Shown here: positions 33,980-42,696 of the stretch, one piece after another
Layout: the number at the start of each line of letters is the position of its first letter
Position numbering within the stretch: the stretch's first letter is position 1
Source of the DNA: Deltaproteobacteria bacterium
GTDB lineage: Bacteria > Desulfobacterota > Desulfovibrionia > Desulfovibrionales > Desulfovibrionaceae
Direction: 5' to 3'
NCBI GenBank assembly: GCA_031275645.1
Contig: JAISOL010000036.1
Location: 1-45,165, forward strand
Length of the DNA stretch: 45,165 bases
Made by a program: the position numbers and the translations under genes
Notes under the pieces: model-generated
What the model was told of the DNA's origin: nothing
Databases searched by the model: none
What the model saw: only the letters and a program-made list of their open reading frames with translations

Positions 33980-35314
33980 GTGAATCTTTGCATAGTCGGC
34001 AGCGGTTATGTGGGTATGGTCAGCGCGGCCTGTTTCGCGGAAATGGGCAACGACGTCTGCTGTGTGGACGCCAACAGCCGGCTGGTGGAAAAACTGCGTT
34101 CCGGGAGCATACACATCTATGAGCCCGGGCTTGAGCCTCTGGTCAGGAACAATTACAGCCAGGGACGACTCAAATTCACCACCAGCCTGGAGGAAGGGCT
34201 TGCCGGGGCCGAAGTTGCCTTTATCTGCGTCGGCACTCCCTCGCTGCCGGACGGTTCGGCCGATTTGCGTCATGTGCGGAGCGTGGCCGGGGAAATAGGG
34301 AAAAAGATGAACTCCCCTCTGCTCGTGGTGAACAAATCCACCGTGCCCGTGGGCACCGCCGATCTGGTGCGCGGCATCATTGCCGGAGAGCTGCGCGGGC
34401 GGGGTCTGAATCTTGAGTTCCAGGTGGCCTCCAATCCGGAATTCCTGAAGGAAGGAGACGCGGTCAACGATTTTATGAAGCCGGATCGCGTTGTTGTCGG
34501 CGTCGCCGATCCCGGGGCGGCCCGGCTTTTGAGGCTCCTGTACGCCCCTTTCGCGCGCAGCCGTGAAAAATTCATCCTCATGGGAGTGCGCAGCGCCGAA
34601 ATGACCAAGTACGCCGCCAACTGCATGCTGGCCGCCAAAATTTCCTTTATCAACGAAATAGCCGGCATCTGCGAGCGGACAGGCGCGGACGTGCGCGACG
34701 TGCGCACCGGCATAGGAGCGGATCAGCGCATCGGCTACCACTTTATTTATCCCGGCATGGGTTTTGGCGGTTCATGCTTTCCCAAGGATGTGCGCGCGCT
34801 TATCCGCACCGCCGACGAACACGGGGTGGAGGCGCGGCTGCTGGAGGCCGTGGAAGATGTGAACAGGCGGCAGAAACTGCTCATGGCGGAGCGTATCGCG
34901 GAATATTTCGCTCCCCTGGGCGGAGCGCGGGGCAGGACCCTGGCTGTCTGGGGCCTGGCTTTCAAGGCCAATACCGACGATCTGCGCGAGTCCGCCCCTG
35001 TGGACGTAATCAGAAATCTGACCGCCGGGGGCATGCGCGCGCGCGTCTACGATCCCGTGGCCGCGGACAACGGGCGCGAAGAGTTTGCCGGAAACGTCCT
35101 GGTCACGGTGGAAGACGACCAGTACGCCGTTCTGGAAGGTTCCGACGCCCTGCTGGTGGCCACCGAGTGGAATCAGTTCCGCACGCCGAATTTTCAACGG
35201 ATCAAAACCCTGCTTTCCTCTCCGGTTCTTTTTGACGGCCGCAACCTGTACCCCCCCGAGGAAATGCTCGCGCAAGGCTTTATTTACCATTGCATCGGCA
35301 GGGGAAATCCGTGA
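33980..35314 (+). CDS. ugd: UDP-glucose 6-dehydrogenase
   Basis: 444 aa. It oxidises UDP-glucose to UDP-glucuronate in two NAD-dependent steps, feeding capsule or lipopolysaccharide synthesis. N-terminal Rossmann motif CIVGSGYVGMVSA, then YEPGLEPLV, CVGTPSLPDGSAD, NKSTVPVGTAD and NPEFLKEGDAV. The thioester cysteine is in GMGFGGSCFPKDVRAL. LAVWGLAFKANTDDLRESAP opens the C-terminal NAD/UDP domain. The GTG start has an SD GGAGAGGGGG 9 nt upstream. It follows nifA by 24 bp; no glycan cluster is adjacent, but two glycosyltransferases lie 5 kb downstream. Confidence 0.95.
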   Translation: MNLCIVGSGYVGMVSAACFAEMGNDVCCVDANSRLVEKLRSGSIHIYEPGLEPLVRNNYSQGRLKFTTSLEEGLAGAEVAFICVGTPSLPDGSADLRHVRSVAGEIGKKMNSPLLVVNKSTVPVGTADLVRGIIAGELRGRGLNLEFQVASNPEFLKEGDAVNDFMKPDRVVVGVADPGAARLLRLLYAPFARSREKFILMGVRSAEMTKYAANCMLAAKISFINEIAGICERTGADVRDVRTGIGADQRIGYHFIYPGMGFGGSCFPKDVRALIRTADEHGVEARLLEAVEDVNRRQKLLMAERIAEYFAPLGGARGRTLAVWGLAFKANTDDLRESAPVDVIRNLTAGGMRARVYDPVAADNGREEFAGNVLVTVEDDQYAVLEGSDALLVATEWNQFRTPNFQRIKTLLSSPVLFDGRNLYPPEEMLAQGFIYHCIGRGNP

Positions 35315-35385
35315 AAGCGCGCCGCTCCGGAGAAGACGAGCGGAGAAGAAGCGCAATTTTTCTGGCAATTATGTCCCATGCCTGC

Positions 35386-35391
35386 TATAGA
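35386..35391 (+). promoter_or_regulatory. Candidate extended -10 for cheW
   Basis: TATAGA at 35386-35391 is preceded by TG at 35383-35384, an extended -10 arrangement. No good -35 was found. It stands 58 nt before the cheW start. Confidence 0.35.
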
Positions 35392-35449
35392 TAAAGGAGC
35401 TGAATATTGCAGCGGCTTGCGCTTTCCACGGCGGGAGGTTTAATAAATA

Positions 35450-35926
35450 ATGGATCAGACTCAAAAGAAACAGGATGACGAGCTCATTCAACTGGTGACC
35501 TTCAGCATCGGCGAAGAGGAATTCGGCGTGGATATTCTGAAGGTGCAGGAAATTATCCGGACCATGGAAATAACCAAGGTGCCCCGGGCTCAGGCTTTTG
35601 TCGAGGGAGTCATAAATCTGCGCGGCAAAGTCATCCCCATCATTGATCTGCGCCGCCGTTTCAACCTGCCCTCCAAAACGCACGACAAGCATACGCGCAT
35701 TATTGTCATTGAAATCAACAACATGATTGTCGGTTTCGTGGTTGACTCGGTATCGGAGGTGCTGCGCATCCCGGCCGGCACCGTGGAACCGCCGCCGGCG
35801 GTGGTGGCCGGCATGGAATCCGATTACATCAGCGGGGTCGGCAAACTGCACGATCGCCTGCTGATTCTGCTGGATCTTGATAAGCTGCTTTCCAGCGCGG
35901 ATATTGAAGCCCTGGGGCAGATGTAA
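35450..35926 (+). CDS. cheW: Chemotaxis coupling protein CheW
   Basis: 158 aa, a single CheW domain spanning about residues 12-150. It links methyl-accepting receptors to the kinase CheA at the inner face of the membrane. Typical blocks are QLVTFSIGEEEFGVDILKVQEI (read as LVTFSIGEEEFGVDILK), KVPRAQAFVEGVINLRGKVI, IIDLRRRF and VGFVVDSVSEVLRIP. SD GGGAGG. It stands alone: no cheA, mcp or flagellar gene is nearby. It is therefore an orphan copy, common in Desulfovibrio. Confidence 0.94.
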   Translation: MDQTQKKQDDELIQLVTFSIGEEEFGVDILKVQEIIRTMEITKVPRAQAFVEGVINLRGKVIPIIDLRRRFNLPSKTHDKHTRIIVIEINNMIVGFVVDSVSEVLRIPAGTVEPPPAVVAGMESDYISGVGKLHDRLLILLDLDKLLSSADIEALGQM

Positions 35927-35967
35927 ACCCCTGGCCGGACGTTTTAAACCCTGACTTTCCGCTTGAC

Positions 35968-35984
35968 GGCGGGCAAAGCCCGCC
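35968..35984 (+). repeat. Palindrome after cheW, preceded by CGCTTGAC
   Basis: GGCGGGC-AAA-GCCCGCC is a 7-bp perfect stem, directly preceded by CGCTTGAC (35960-35967), the same octamer that precedes the stem at 22747. It may act as the cheW 3' stem; further GC stems (around CCCCCGCGGGG, 36028-36038) follow before mfd. Confidence 0.6.
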
Positions 35985-36046
35985 TGCGGCGAACCCGCGG
36001 CGGGGCTTGCCTGAAAACCCCCGCGGGGCGCATATTTCACGATTAT

Positions 36047-39000
36047 ATGGATCAGGCTTTTGACGCTTTAATCGAAACCTACGTTCATCCATCCGGCTCC
36101 CTCCCCCCAGTCCGCAGCATCAGCCGTTCCGGCCCCGGAACCAAGGCTCGTCTGGCTCTCGGGCTGCTTGCCCGGGGAAAAGCGGTGGTCATGCTCCTGC
36201 GGGATCAGTCCGAACTCGCGGAAATGCGCGCCCTGCTCACCCTGCTTGATCCGGAAAGCAGCGCCGGACAGGCGGAAATCGCGCCTCCCTGGAAGCAGCG
36301 GCTCGCCCATCTCGCGCCCTCCCCCCCGCTTTCCGGAAACCGGGCCGCCAGAGGGGACAATCTGGCCACGCTTTACAGTCTCAGGCACACCCCCCTGCGT
36401 TGCCTGCTTCTGACTCCGGATGCCCTGCTTCTCCACACCCCGCCGGCGGACATTTTTGATCAGCATGTCCTGCGCCTGTACAGGGGCATGGACATGCCCA
36501 CGGATCTGATCCTGGATCAACTTGCGGAATGGGGCTACGCCCGCGCCGGCATGGTGGGGGAGCCGGGAGAATTCGCCGTGCGGGGGGATATCCTGGATCT
36601 TTTCCCTCCGGGCTATGCCCGGCCGGTGCGCCTGGAATTTTTCGGCGACACCCTGGAAGATCTGCGCTCCTTCGACCCCTCCAGCCAGCGCTCCAGCCTC
36701 AAGCTGGAAGAAATAACCCTGCTCCCTTTTTCCGGGATAATCCTCTCGCCGCGCCTGCTCCGGGAGGCTGAAGAGCGCTGGAAAGCCCTGGCCGGATCCG
36801 GACGCCTGGACAGCGACAACCTGTACATGCTGCGCAAGGATCTGGACGCGGGCGGACACGGCCTGCTACCCGGCATGTATTACGAAAGGCCAGCCCGCCT
36901 TGAGGACTGGCTGGACAAGGATCCCGTATTCATTTTGCCCGGCCGGAGCGAAGTGGGGGAAATGCTGCGGGCGGCGGCCGAAAATTGTTCCTCTTTTCTG
37001 GAGGCCCAGCGTGAAACCGGCCTGTGCCAGCCTCGCGCCCTGGTCCTGCGTCCGGAAAGCGAAGCCCTGGCCTGGCTGGAGACCAAGGGCCGCCTCCACT
37101 TTGAAGACCTGCGCGTGGGAGTGGAGGACAAGGGCGAAAACCTGCCGGAGAGAAGCATAAATTCCTTTCAGGAGCTCTTTCCCTCCCCGGCGGACGCGGA
37201 AAGGCCCTGGCACTGTCTGGTGCGGGCCATGCGCCGCTGGAGCGGAGGAAAAAACGGGACTGTGCTGCTCAGTTTTGCCGGTGAGCGCAGCCGCGCCAAA
37301 TTTCTGGATCTGGCCGGACAGGACGGCATAGCGCCTCTGCAGCGTTACGCGCCGGGCCGTCCCGGACTCTACGCCCTGCTTTCTCCCTTCCGGCGCGGCC
37401 TGATTCTGGGGGAGAAGGCGCGGCCCCTTCTCGGAGAAACGGCCGCGGAGGATGAATCTCCCCTCCAGGGCGGGGACGCCTTCATGATCCTGGGTGAAGA
37501 CGTGCTGCAGCCGCACAGCGCGAGGAGCAGAAGCCCGGCGGCGGAAGCTTTCAAGGGCTTGAACCGCTACGACGAACTCCGGGAAGGCGATTTTCTCGTG
37601 CACCGGGATTACGGAATCTGCGCCTTCGGCGGCCTGCAGCGCCTGCAACTGGAGGAAGCGGCCAACGATTTCCTGCTTCTGCGCTATGCCGGAGACGACA
37701 AACTTTACCTGCCGGTGGATCGCCTTGGCCTTATCCGGATTTTCAAGGCCCCGGACGAGGTGACGCCCGCTCTGGACAGGCTGGGCAGCCTCCAGTGGGC
37801 CGGAAGCAAAGAAAAAGCCCGGCGGGCCATTGAAAAAATTGCCGAAGACCTGGTGGAAATGTACGCTTACCGCAAAGTTGCCAAAGGCTACAATTACAGC
37901 CCCCCCGGAGAGCTTTACCGTGAATTTGAAGCCACTTTCGGTTTTGAGGAAACTCCGGATCAGGCCAGGGCCATTGAGGACGTGCTCGCGGACATGTCCA
38001 GGCCGGAGCCCATGGATCGCCTGATCTGCGGAGACGTCGGCTTCGGCAAGACCGAAGTCGCCCTGCGCGCGGCCTTCCGCGCGGCCCTGGACGGACGCCA
38101 GTCGGTTCTGCTCTGTCCCACCACGGTTCTGGCCGAACAGCACTATCAGACTTTTCGTTCCCGCCTTGCGGGTTTTCCGCTGAACGTGGGCATTCTTTCA
38201 CGCTTCGTGCCCAGGGGCAGACAGCGGGAAGTGCTGCGCGGAGTCGCCCGGGGACAGGTGGACATACTCATCGGCACTCACCGCCTCCTTTCCAGGGATG
38301 TCTCCCTGCCCAACCTGGGCCTGATCATTCTGGATGAGGAACAGCGTTTCGGGGTCAGGCACAAGGAACTTCTGAAACATATGAAAAAAAACGTGGACGT
38401 GCTTACCCTTACCGCCACGCCCATACCCCGCACCCTGCAACTTTCCCTTTCCGGCATACGCGAGCTTTCCGTCATGGAAACGCCGCCCTCGGAGCGCAAG
38501 CCCGTGGCCACCGCCCTGATTGACCGCGACGAGGGGGCTCTGAGAGCCGTGGTGCGGCGCGAGCTCGCCCGCCAGGGGCAGGTTTTCTGGGTGCACAACC
38601 GGGTGCAGGGGCTGGAGCGCGCCGCCGAATACGTCCGCAAACTGGCGCCGGAGGTGCGCATAGGCATAGCCCACGGACAGATGAACGAAAAAGCCCTGGA
38701 AGAGGCCATGCTCGGTTTCTGGCACGGGGACCTGGACGTGCTGGTCTGCACCTCCATCATCGAATCCGGCCTGGATTTTCCGCAGGCCAACACCCTGGTG
38801 GTGGATCAGGCCCATCTTTTCGGGCTGGGCCAGCTCTACCAGTTGCGCGGCCGGGTCGGACGCTCCGACCGCCAGGCTTTCGCCGTCTTTGTCTGCAACG
38901 ATGTGGACAAGCTGGAGGAAGCGGCCCGCAAACGCCTGCGCGTGATCCTGGATCTGGATTACCTGGGCGCGGGAACGCAGGTGGCTATGGAAGATTTGCG

Positions 39001-39607
39001 CCTGCGCGGGGCCGGAAACATCCTGGGGGAATCGCAAAGCGGGCACCTGAACCGCCTGGGCCTGGATTTCTTCCTGGAAATGCTGGAAGAGGCCGTATCC
39101 AGGCTGCGCGGCAAACCTCGGCGCGAAAAGACGGAAACCGAACTCAATCTGGGCATTCCCGCCCATATCCCTGAAAGCTACATCGCCGACAGCCGCGAGC
39201 GCCTGCGTTACTACAAGATTCTCTCTTCAGCCGCTGATCCAGAAGCCAGGCGCGAAACGGAATTTGAACTGCGGGATCGCTTCGGCCCCATACCCCCGGA
39301 ACTGGAAAATTTCTTCAGCGTGCTGAACTTCAAGCAGCATCTCGCCGACTGGGGAGTCAGCCGGGCGGATATACACCAGGATAGCGTCCGCCTGTACTTC
39401 GACCGGCATTACGCCGGCCCCGACCCCCGGCTCGTGGTCGACTGGGTGCAGAAGAACAAGGACAGGGCGAAACTCCACCCTCCGTCCGGACTCGACTTCA
39501 GCCTGCGCGGCGGAGACATGCCGGAAAAACTTGCCCTCGCCTGCGTGGAGCTGGCTTTTGTCCTGCGGCCGGAGCAAAAAGAGCGACCTCAGGAAAGCGC
39601 CTGCTGA
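36047..39607 (+). CDS. mfd: Transcription-repair coupling factor
   Basis: 1186 aa. It displaces RNA polymerase stalled at DNA lesions and recruits UvrA. The N-terminal UvrB-like module ends near residue 215 (EFAVRGDILDLFPPGY, VRLEFFGDTLEDLRSFD). The RNA polymerase-interacting domain starts at about 510 (GDFLVHRDYGICAFGG, LYLPVDRLGLI). The RecG-like translocase has Walker A GDVGFGKTEVALRA at about 661, DEEQRFGVRHKE as motif II, TATPIPRTL, and QLRGRVGRSDRQAFA as motif VI. The C-terminal autoinhibitory domain closes the protein (AHIPESYIADSRERLRYYK). ATG at 36047 (MDQAFDALIETY) is preferred; an in-frame TTG 84 nt upstream lies in hairpin sequence. SD is weak. Confidence 0.95.
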   Translation: MDQAFDALIETYVHPSGSLPPVRSISRSGPGTKARLALGLLARGKAVVMLLRDQSELAEMRALLTLLDPESSAGQAEIAPPWKQRLAHLAPSPPLSGNRAARGDNLATLYSLRHTPLRCLLLTPDALLLHTPPADIFDQHVLRLYRGMDMPTDLILDQLAEWGYARAGMVGEPGEFAVRGDILDLFPPGYARPVRLEFFGDTLEDLRSFDPSSQRSSLKLEEITLLPFSGIILSPRLLREAEERWKALAGSGRLDSDNLYMLRKDLDAGGHGLLPGMYYERPARLEDWLDKDPVFILPGRSEVGEMLRAAAENCSSFLEAQRETGLCQPRALVLRPESEALAWLETKGRLHFEDLRVGVEDKGENLPERSINSFQELFPSPADAERPWHCLVRAMRRWSGGKNGTVLLSFAGERSRAKFLDLAGQDGIAPLQRYAPGRPGLYALLSPFRRGLILGEKARPLLGETAAEDESPLQGGDAFMILGEDVLQPHSARSRSPAAEAFKGLNRYDELREGDFLVHRDYGICAFGGLQRLQLEEAANDFLLLRYAGDDKLYLPVDRLGLIRIFKAPDEVTPALDRLGSLQWAGSKEKARRAIEKIAEDLVEMYAYRKVAKGYNYSPPGELYREFEATFGFEETPDQARAIEDVLADMSRPEPMDRLICGDVGFGKTEVALRAAFRAALDGRQSVLLCPTTVLAEQHYQTFRSRLAGFPLNVGILSRFVPRGRQREVLRGVARGQVDILIGTHRLLSRDVSLPNLGLIILDEEQRFGVRHKELLKHMKKNVDVLTLTATPIPRTLQLSLSGIRELSVMETPPSERKPVATALIDRDEGALRAVVRRELARQGQVFWVHNRVQGLERAAEYVRKLAPEVRIGIAHGQMNEKALEEAMLGFWHGDLDVLVCTSIIESGLDFPQANTLVVDQAHLFGLGQLYQLRGRVGRSDRQAFAVFVCNDVDKLEEAARKRLRVILDLDYLGAGTQVAMEDLRLRGAGNILGESQSGHLNRLGLDFFLEMLEEAVSRLRGKPRREKTETELNLGIPAHIPESYIADSRERLRYYKILSSAADPEARRETEFELRDRFGPIPPELENFFSVLNFKQHLADWGVSRADIHQDSVRLYFDRHYAGPDPRLVVDWVQKNKDRAKLHPPSGLDFSLRGGDMPEKLALACVELAFVLRPEQKERPQESAC

Positions 39608-39625
39608 GCGGGCCGGCCCCGGCGC

Positions 39626-39643
39626 GGCGGAGAAAGCTCCGCC
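39626..39643 (+). terminator. Short GC stem after mfd
   Basis: GGCGGAG-AAAG-CTCCGCC (39626-39643), 7-bp perfect stem starting 19 bp after the mfd stop. No T-run. It resembles the GGCGG stems at 22747 and 35968, without the CGCTTGAC leader. Confidence 0.55.
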
Positions 39644-39773
39644 TAAATTCGCTTGCAGGCCGGACTTGGCCGGGTTACAGGTGTAGCAAGGATTGCGCGG
39701 GATAGTCCGTCCGTTCCGCCCTGGGCGCGGAGGGGAAAATGGTCGCGGGTCATCAAAACACAGTGAGGGAATC

Positions 39774-40178
39774 GTGCGGAAATTAATGTTGCCGGTGCTT
39801 TGTTTATGCCTTTTAAGCCTTTGCGCCTGCGGAGAAAGCAATCTCGACAAGCTGCACGGCAAATGGCAGATGGATATCGGGGAGATGCTCAAAGATCCGT
39901 CCCTGGACAAAAACGAATTTTCTCAGTCCATTGCCAGAGCCATGCTTGAGGCGATGAACATCACTCTGGACATAGACGCCAAAGGAAAGCAAATCACGCT
40001 CTTCATGGGAGAGATGCAGGAAAAAGAGTCCTTTACAGTGGTTTCCGACAGCGGAAAGGAACTGGTCCTGAAAACGGTCGGATCGGGGGAGAACAGGCGC
40101 TTTGAATTCAAGGATCAGGATACGGTCCTGATGAGTGACGACGCGGACAGAACAGTGATCCTGAAAAGGCGGAAGTAG
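39774..40178 (+). CDS. Small predicted lipoprotein
   Basis: 134 aa from a GTG start with SD GAGGGA. A basic residue pair (RK) and a leucine-rich core (LMLPVLCLCLLSL) end in the lipobox LCAC, so the acylated cysteine is in CGESN. The mature part begins DKLHGKWQMDIGEML, which resembles the G-x-W start of lipocalin-like strands, and continues with alternating short strands (IDAKGKQITLFMGEM, FTVVSDSGKELVLKTV) typical of small beta-barrels. I do not recognise the family, and the function is unknown. It lies 20 bp before the first GT92-like gene and could be cotranscribed. Confidence 0.75.
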   Translation: MRKLMLPVLCLCLLSLCACGESNLDKLHGKWQMDIGEMLKDPSLDKNEFSQSIARAMLEAMNITLDIDAKGKQITLFMGEMQEKESFTVVSDSGKELVLKTVGSGENRRFEFKDQDTVLMSDDADRTVILKRRK

Positions 40179-40197
40179 AGCGGAGTAAGGCAGAAAC

Positions 40198-41445
40198 ATG
40201 GCGGAAAAAATATTTTATCTCGCGGCCTGCTGCATCCTGAAGGACGAGGACCCTTTTCTGGCTGAATGGTTCAGCTACCATACCCTGATCGGGGTGGAGC
40301 ATTTTTTCGTCTATGACAATTCCAGCCGCAACCCTGCGCGGGACAATCCTTTCATCCGGACTATGCTGAGCAGCGGGCGCCTTACCCTGACGCCCGCGGA
40401 TGGTCCGGGCATGCAACTGCCGGTTTACGCGCACTGCCTCGCCACTTACGGCCCCCTGTGCAAATGGCTGGCCTTTATTGATCTGGACGAGTTCGTCTGC
40501 CCCCTGCGCGAGGAGGATCTGCGCTTCCTCCTGACGGAGTACGAGGAGTTTTCCTGTCTGGCCCTGAACTGGAAGTGCTTCGGCAGCGGCGGAAGGATCA
40601 GCCGCCCTCCCGGCCTGGTGCTGCGCAATTACCGGGAGCGTTTTGTAAAAAGGTACGCCAGGAATTTTCATGTAAAAAGTCTGGTGCAGCCGGACAGAGC
40701 CGCCAGGGTGAATTCGCCGCATTCCTTTTGCCCCCGGCCTGGAGAAACGGCCGTAAACGACGTTTTCCGCCCTTTGCCCCCCGGATGCGCTCTGGCCCCG
40801 GTATCCTGGGAAAGAGCCTGCGTAAACCACTATCTTTTCAAATCCCAGCAGGATTTTGAACATCGCCTCCGGCGCGGCCGCTCCGATATACCTTTCGGCG
40901 GCTCTACCCTGAGCTATACGGAGTTTTACGGAATGCTGGAGGAAAAGCAGGAAACGGACGAGTCCATCCTGCGTTTTGCCCCGGCCCTGGAGGAAAGCCT
41001 GGCCGGGGCGGACGCCGGTTTGGCTCCCTTTTCTCCGGCGGAGCGGGATCTGCCCGAAATTCCCGATAATTCCCCCCTGGAGCTGTATACCCGTCTGGCC
41101 GGGCTTTGCATGCGGGACGGCCGTTTCAGCGCGGCGGAACTGCTCCTCTGCCGGGCCAGCCTTTACCATGCGGACAAGGCCCAGCTCTGGGTCGTCAGGG
41201 CCAGTCTGGCCAGGCGCCTGGAGCAGCCGGAAAAAGCCCTGCGTTTTCTGAAAAAAGCCTTCAGCCTGGACGAGCTTCCCCAGACTTATGAAGAGCTGCT
41301 GGATATCACGATCCGGAGCGGAAGGAAAAGGGAGGCCAGGGCCGTGCTGGAATTCATGCTGACCGCCTCCACGGTGCGCACCGATTCCCGCGCCCTGAAC
41401 CATAAGCTGGATACGGCGGGAAAGCTTCTGAACTACGCGCCCTGA
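40198..41445 (+). CDS. GT92-like glycosyltransferase with helical C-terminal tail (copy 1)
   Basis: 415 aa. The N-terminal GT-A fold has the family opening CCILKDEDPFLAEWFSYH, GVEHFFVYDN, and the metal/sugar-nucleotide motif D95-x-D97 in FIDLDEFV. LALNWKCFGSGG and the HVKS block follow, then ACVNHYLFKSQQDFEHRL. After about residue 290 the sequence turns into helical, TPR-like repeats (ELYTRLAGLCMRDGRFSAAE; RASLARRLEQPEKALRFL). Such proteins transfer sugars to surface glycans; donor and acceptor are unknown. It is about as similar to the next gene as a tandem duplicate would be. No signal peptide, so it acts on the cytosolic side. Confidence 0.82.
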   Translation: MAEKIFYLAACCILKDEDPFLAEWFSYHTLIGVEHFFVYDNSSRNPARDNPFIRTMLSSGRLTLTPADGPGMQLPVYAHCLATYGPLCKWLAFIDLDEFVCPLREEDLRFLLTEYEEFSCLALNWKCFGSGGRISRPPGLVLRNYRERFVKRYARNFHVKSLVQPDRAARVNSPHSFCPRPGETAVNDVFRPLPPGCALAPVSWERACVNHYLFKSQQDFEHRLRRGRSDIPFGGSTLSYTEFYGMLEEKQETDESILRFAPALEESLAGADAGLAPFSPAERDLPEIPDNSPLELYTRLAGLCMRDGRFSAAELLLCRASLYHADKAQLWVVRASLARRLEQPEKALRFLKKAFSLDELPQTYEELLDITIRSGRKREARAVLEFMLTASTVRTDSRALNHKLDTAGKLLNYAP

Positions 41446-41456
41446 GCGATTTCAAG

Positions 41457-42659
41457 ATGAAATATTATCTGGCCCTCTGCTGCACCGTAAAAAACGAGCT
41501 CCCCTTCATTGAGGAATGGCTCTGCTATCACAGCCTCATCGGAGTGGAACATTTTTTCATCTATGACAACATGAGCGAGCCGCCTCTGGAGACGCTTCCG
41601 CTTCTGAAGAAATTCGCGGCTCAGGGCAGAATCACCCTGACCAGGACAGAGGGCCGCGGCCTGCAGATTCCCAGCTACGAGCACTGCCTGCGCCTTTACG
41701 GCCCCTTGTGCCGCTGGCTGGGCTTCATTGATCTGGACGAGTTCATCCTGACGCGCGATTATGCGGATCTGCGGGCTTTTCTGGCTGAATTCGAGCCTTA
41801 TGCCGGTCTGGCGCTCAACTGGGCGCTTTTCGGCTCCAACGGGCACCTGAGCAGACCGCCGGGGCTGGTGATCAACAACTACACGGAGCGCCTGTTCTTC
41901 CCCGCCCATAACCTGCATATCAAGAGCATAGTCGATCCGGCCCGGACCGCGGGAATCAAAAACCCGCACACCTTCCTTTACCGGCGGGGCTGCTTCTGCG
42001 TGACCGAACGGCATTTGCCCGTGCCGGCGGAAGAATCCTTCGCCCTTTCCCTCTACGAGCGGGCCTGGATCAACCATTATTTTTTCCGTTCGCAGCGGGA
42101 TTTCTCGGAAAAAACCGGCCGGGGCAGGGCCAGCTCCGAGCGCGGCTATGACGAGGAAGACTACGCCGCTTTTTATCTTCAGGACAAATACAGAAGGAGA
42201 GAGGAAAGGCATATACGGCGTTTCGCCCGGACAGTGGAGGAATGGCTGCGCCGGCGGGAGCTTCCCCGGTATCTGCCGGAGCCTGAGGCGGAGAACGGAG
42301 CTCAGGGTTATGTCGATCTTGCCCGGGATCTGATTTTGCGAAATGAGCCGGAAAAGGCGGAAGTGGCCCTGTGCCGCGCCATGCCGCGCTTCGCGGAAGA
42401 GCCGCTGATCTGGCTGACCCGCGCCTTCATCGCCCGGAAGAAACGCGAATATCCGAGAGCGGAGCAATTTATACACAAAGCCCTGAGCCTTTCGGAATTG
42501 CCGCAGGCCTATCTGGAGCTTGTCCATCTGCGCCTGGAGCAGGGGAGGCTGGAGGAAGCCGGGGATCTTGTATTTTACCTGCGCCATACCACGTCCTTCC
42601 GGGTGCCGGAGGAGGGCTTTCAGGCGGAACTGGAGAGACTGGAACAAAAAGCTTTGTAA
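41457..42659 (+). CDS. GT92-like glycosyltransferase with helical C-terminal tail (copy 2)
   Basis: 400 aa, same plan as the preceding gene: CCTVKNELPFIEEWLCYHSL, GVEHFFIYDNMS, D92-x-D94 in FIDLDEFI, LALNWALFGSNG, HIKS and AWINHYFFRSQRDFSEK. The tail is again TPR-like (DLILRNEPEKAEVALCRAM; RAFIARKKREYPRAEQFIHK cut at 20). It starts 12 bp after copy 1 with a poor SD, so it probably depends on translational coupling. The acceptor-side middle regions differ more than the N-terminal halves, suggesting different acceptors. Confidence 0.82.
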   Translation: MKYYLALCCTVKNELPFIEEWLCYHSLIGVEHFFIYDNMSEPPLETLPLLKKFAAQGRITLTRTEGRGLQIPSYEHCLRLYGPLCRWLGFIDLDEFILTRDYADLRAFLAEFEPYAGLALNWALFGSNGHLSRPPGLVINNYTERLFFPAHNLHIKSIVDPARTAGIKNPHTFLYRRGCFCVTERHLPVPAEESFALSLYERAWINHYFFRSQRDFSEKTGRGRASSERGYDEEDYAAFYLQDKYRRREERHIRRFARTVEEWLRRRELPRYLPEPEAENGAQGYVDLARDLILRNEPEKAEVALCRAMPRFAEEPLIWLTRAFIARKKREYPRAEQFIHKALSLSELPQAYLELVHLRLEQGRLEEAGDLVFYLRHTTSFRVPEEGFQAELERLEQKAL

Positions 42660-42696
42660 ATTCCATATGCCCGCGAGGCGGAAGAGCCACATCCCC

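Noticed and set aside
35963-36046. N-terminal extension of mfd from a TTG codon
   Set aside because: The region is palindromic GC sequence, has no SD and is not Mfd-like; the ATG at 36047 fits better.
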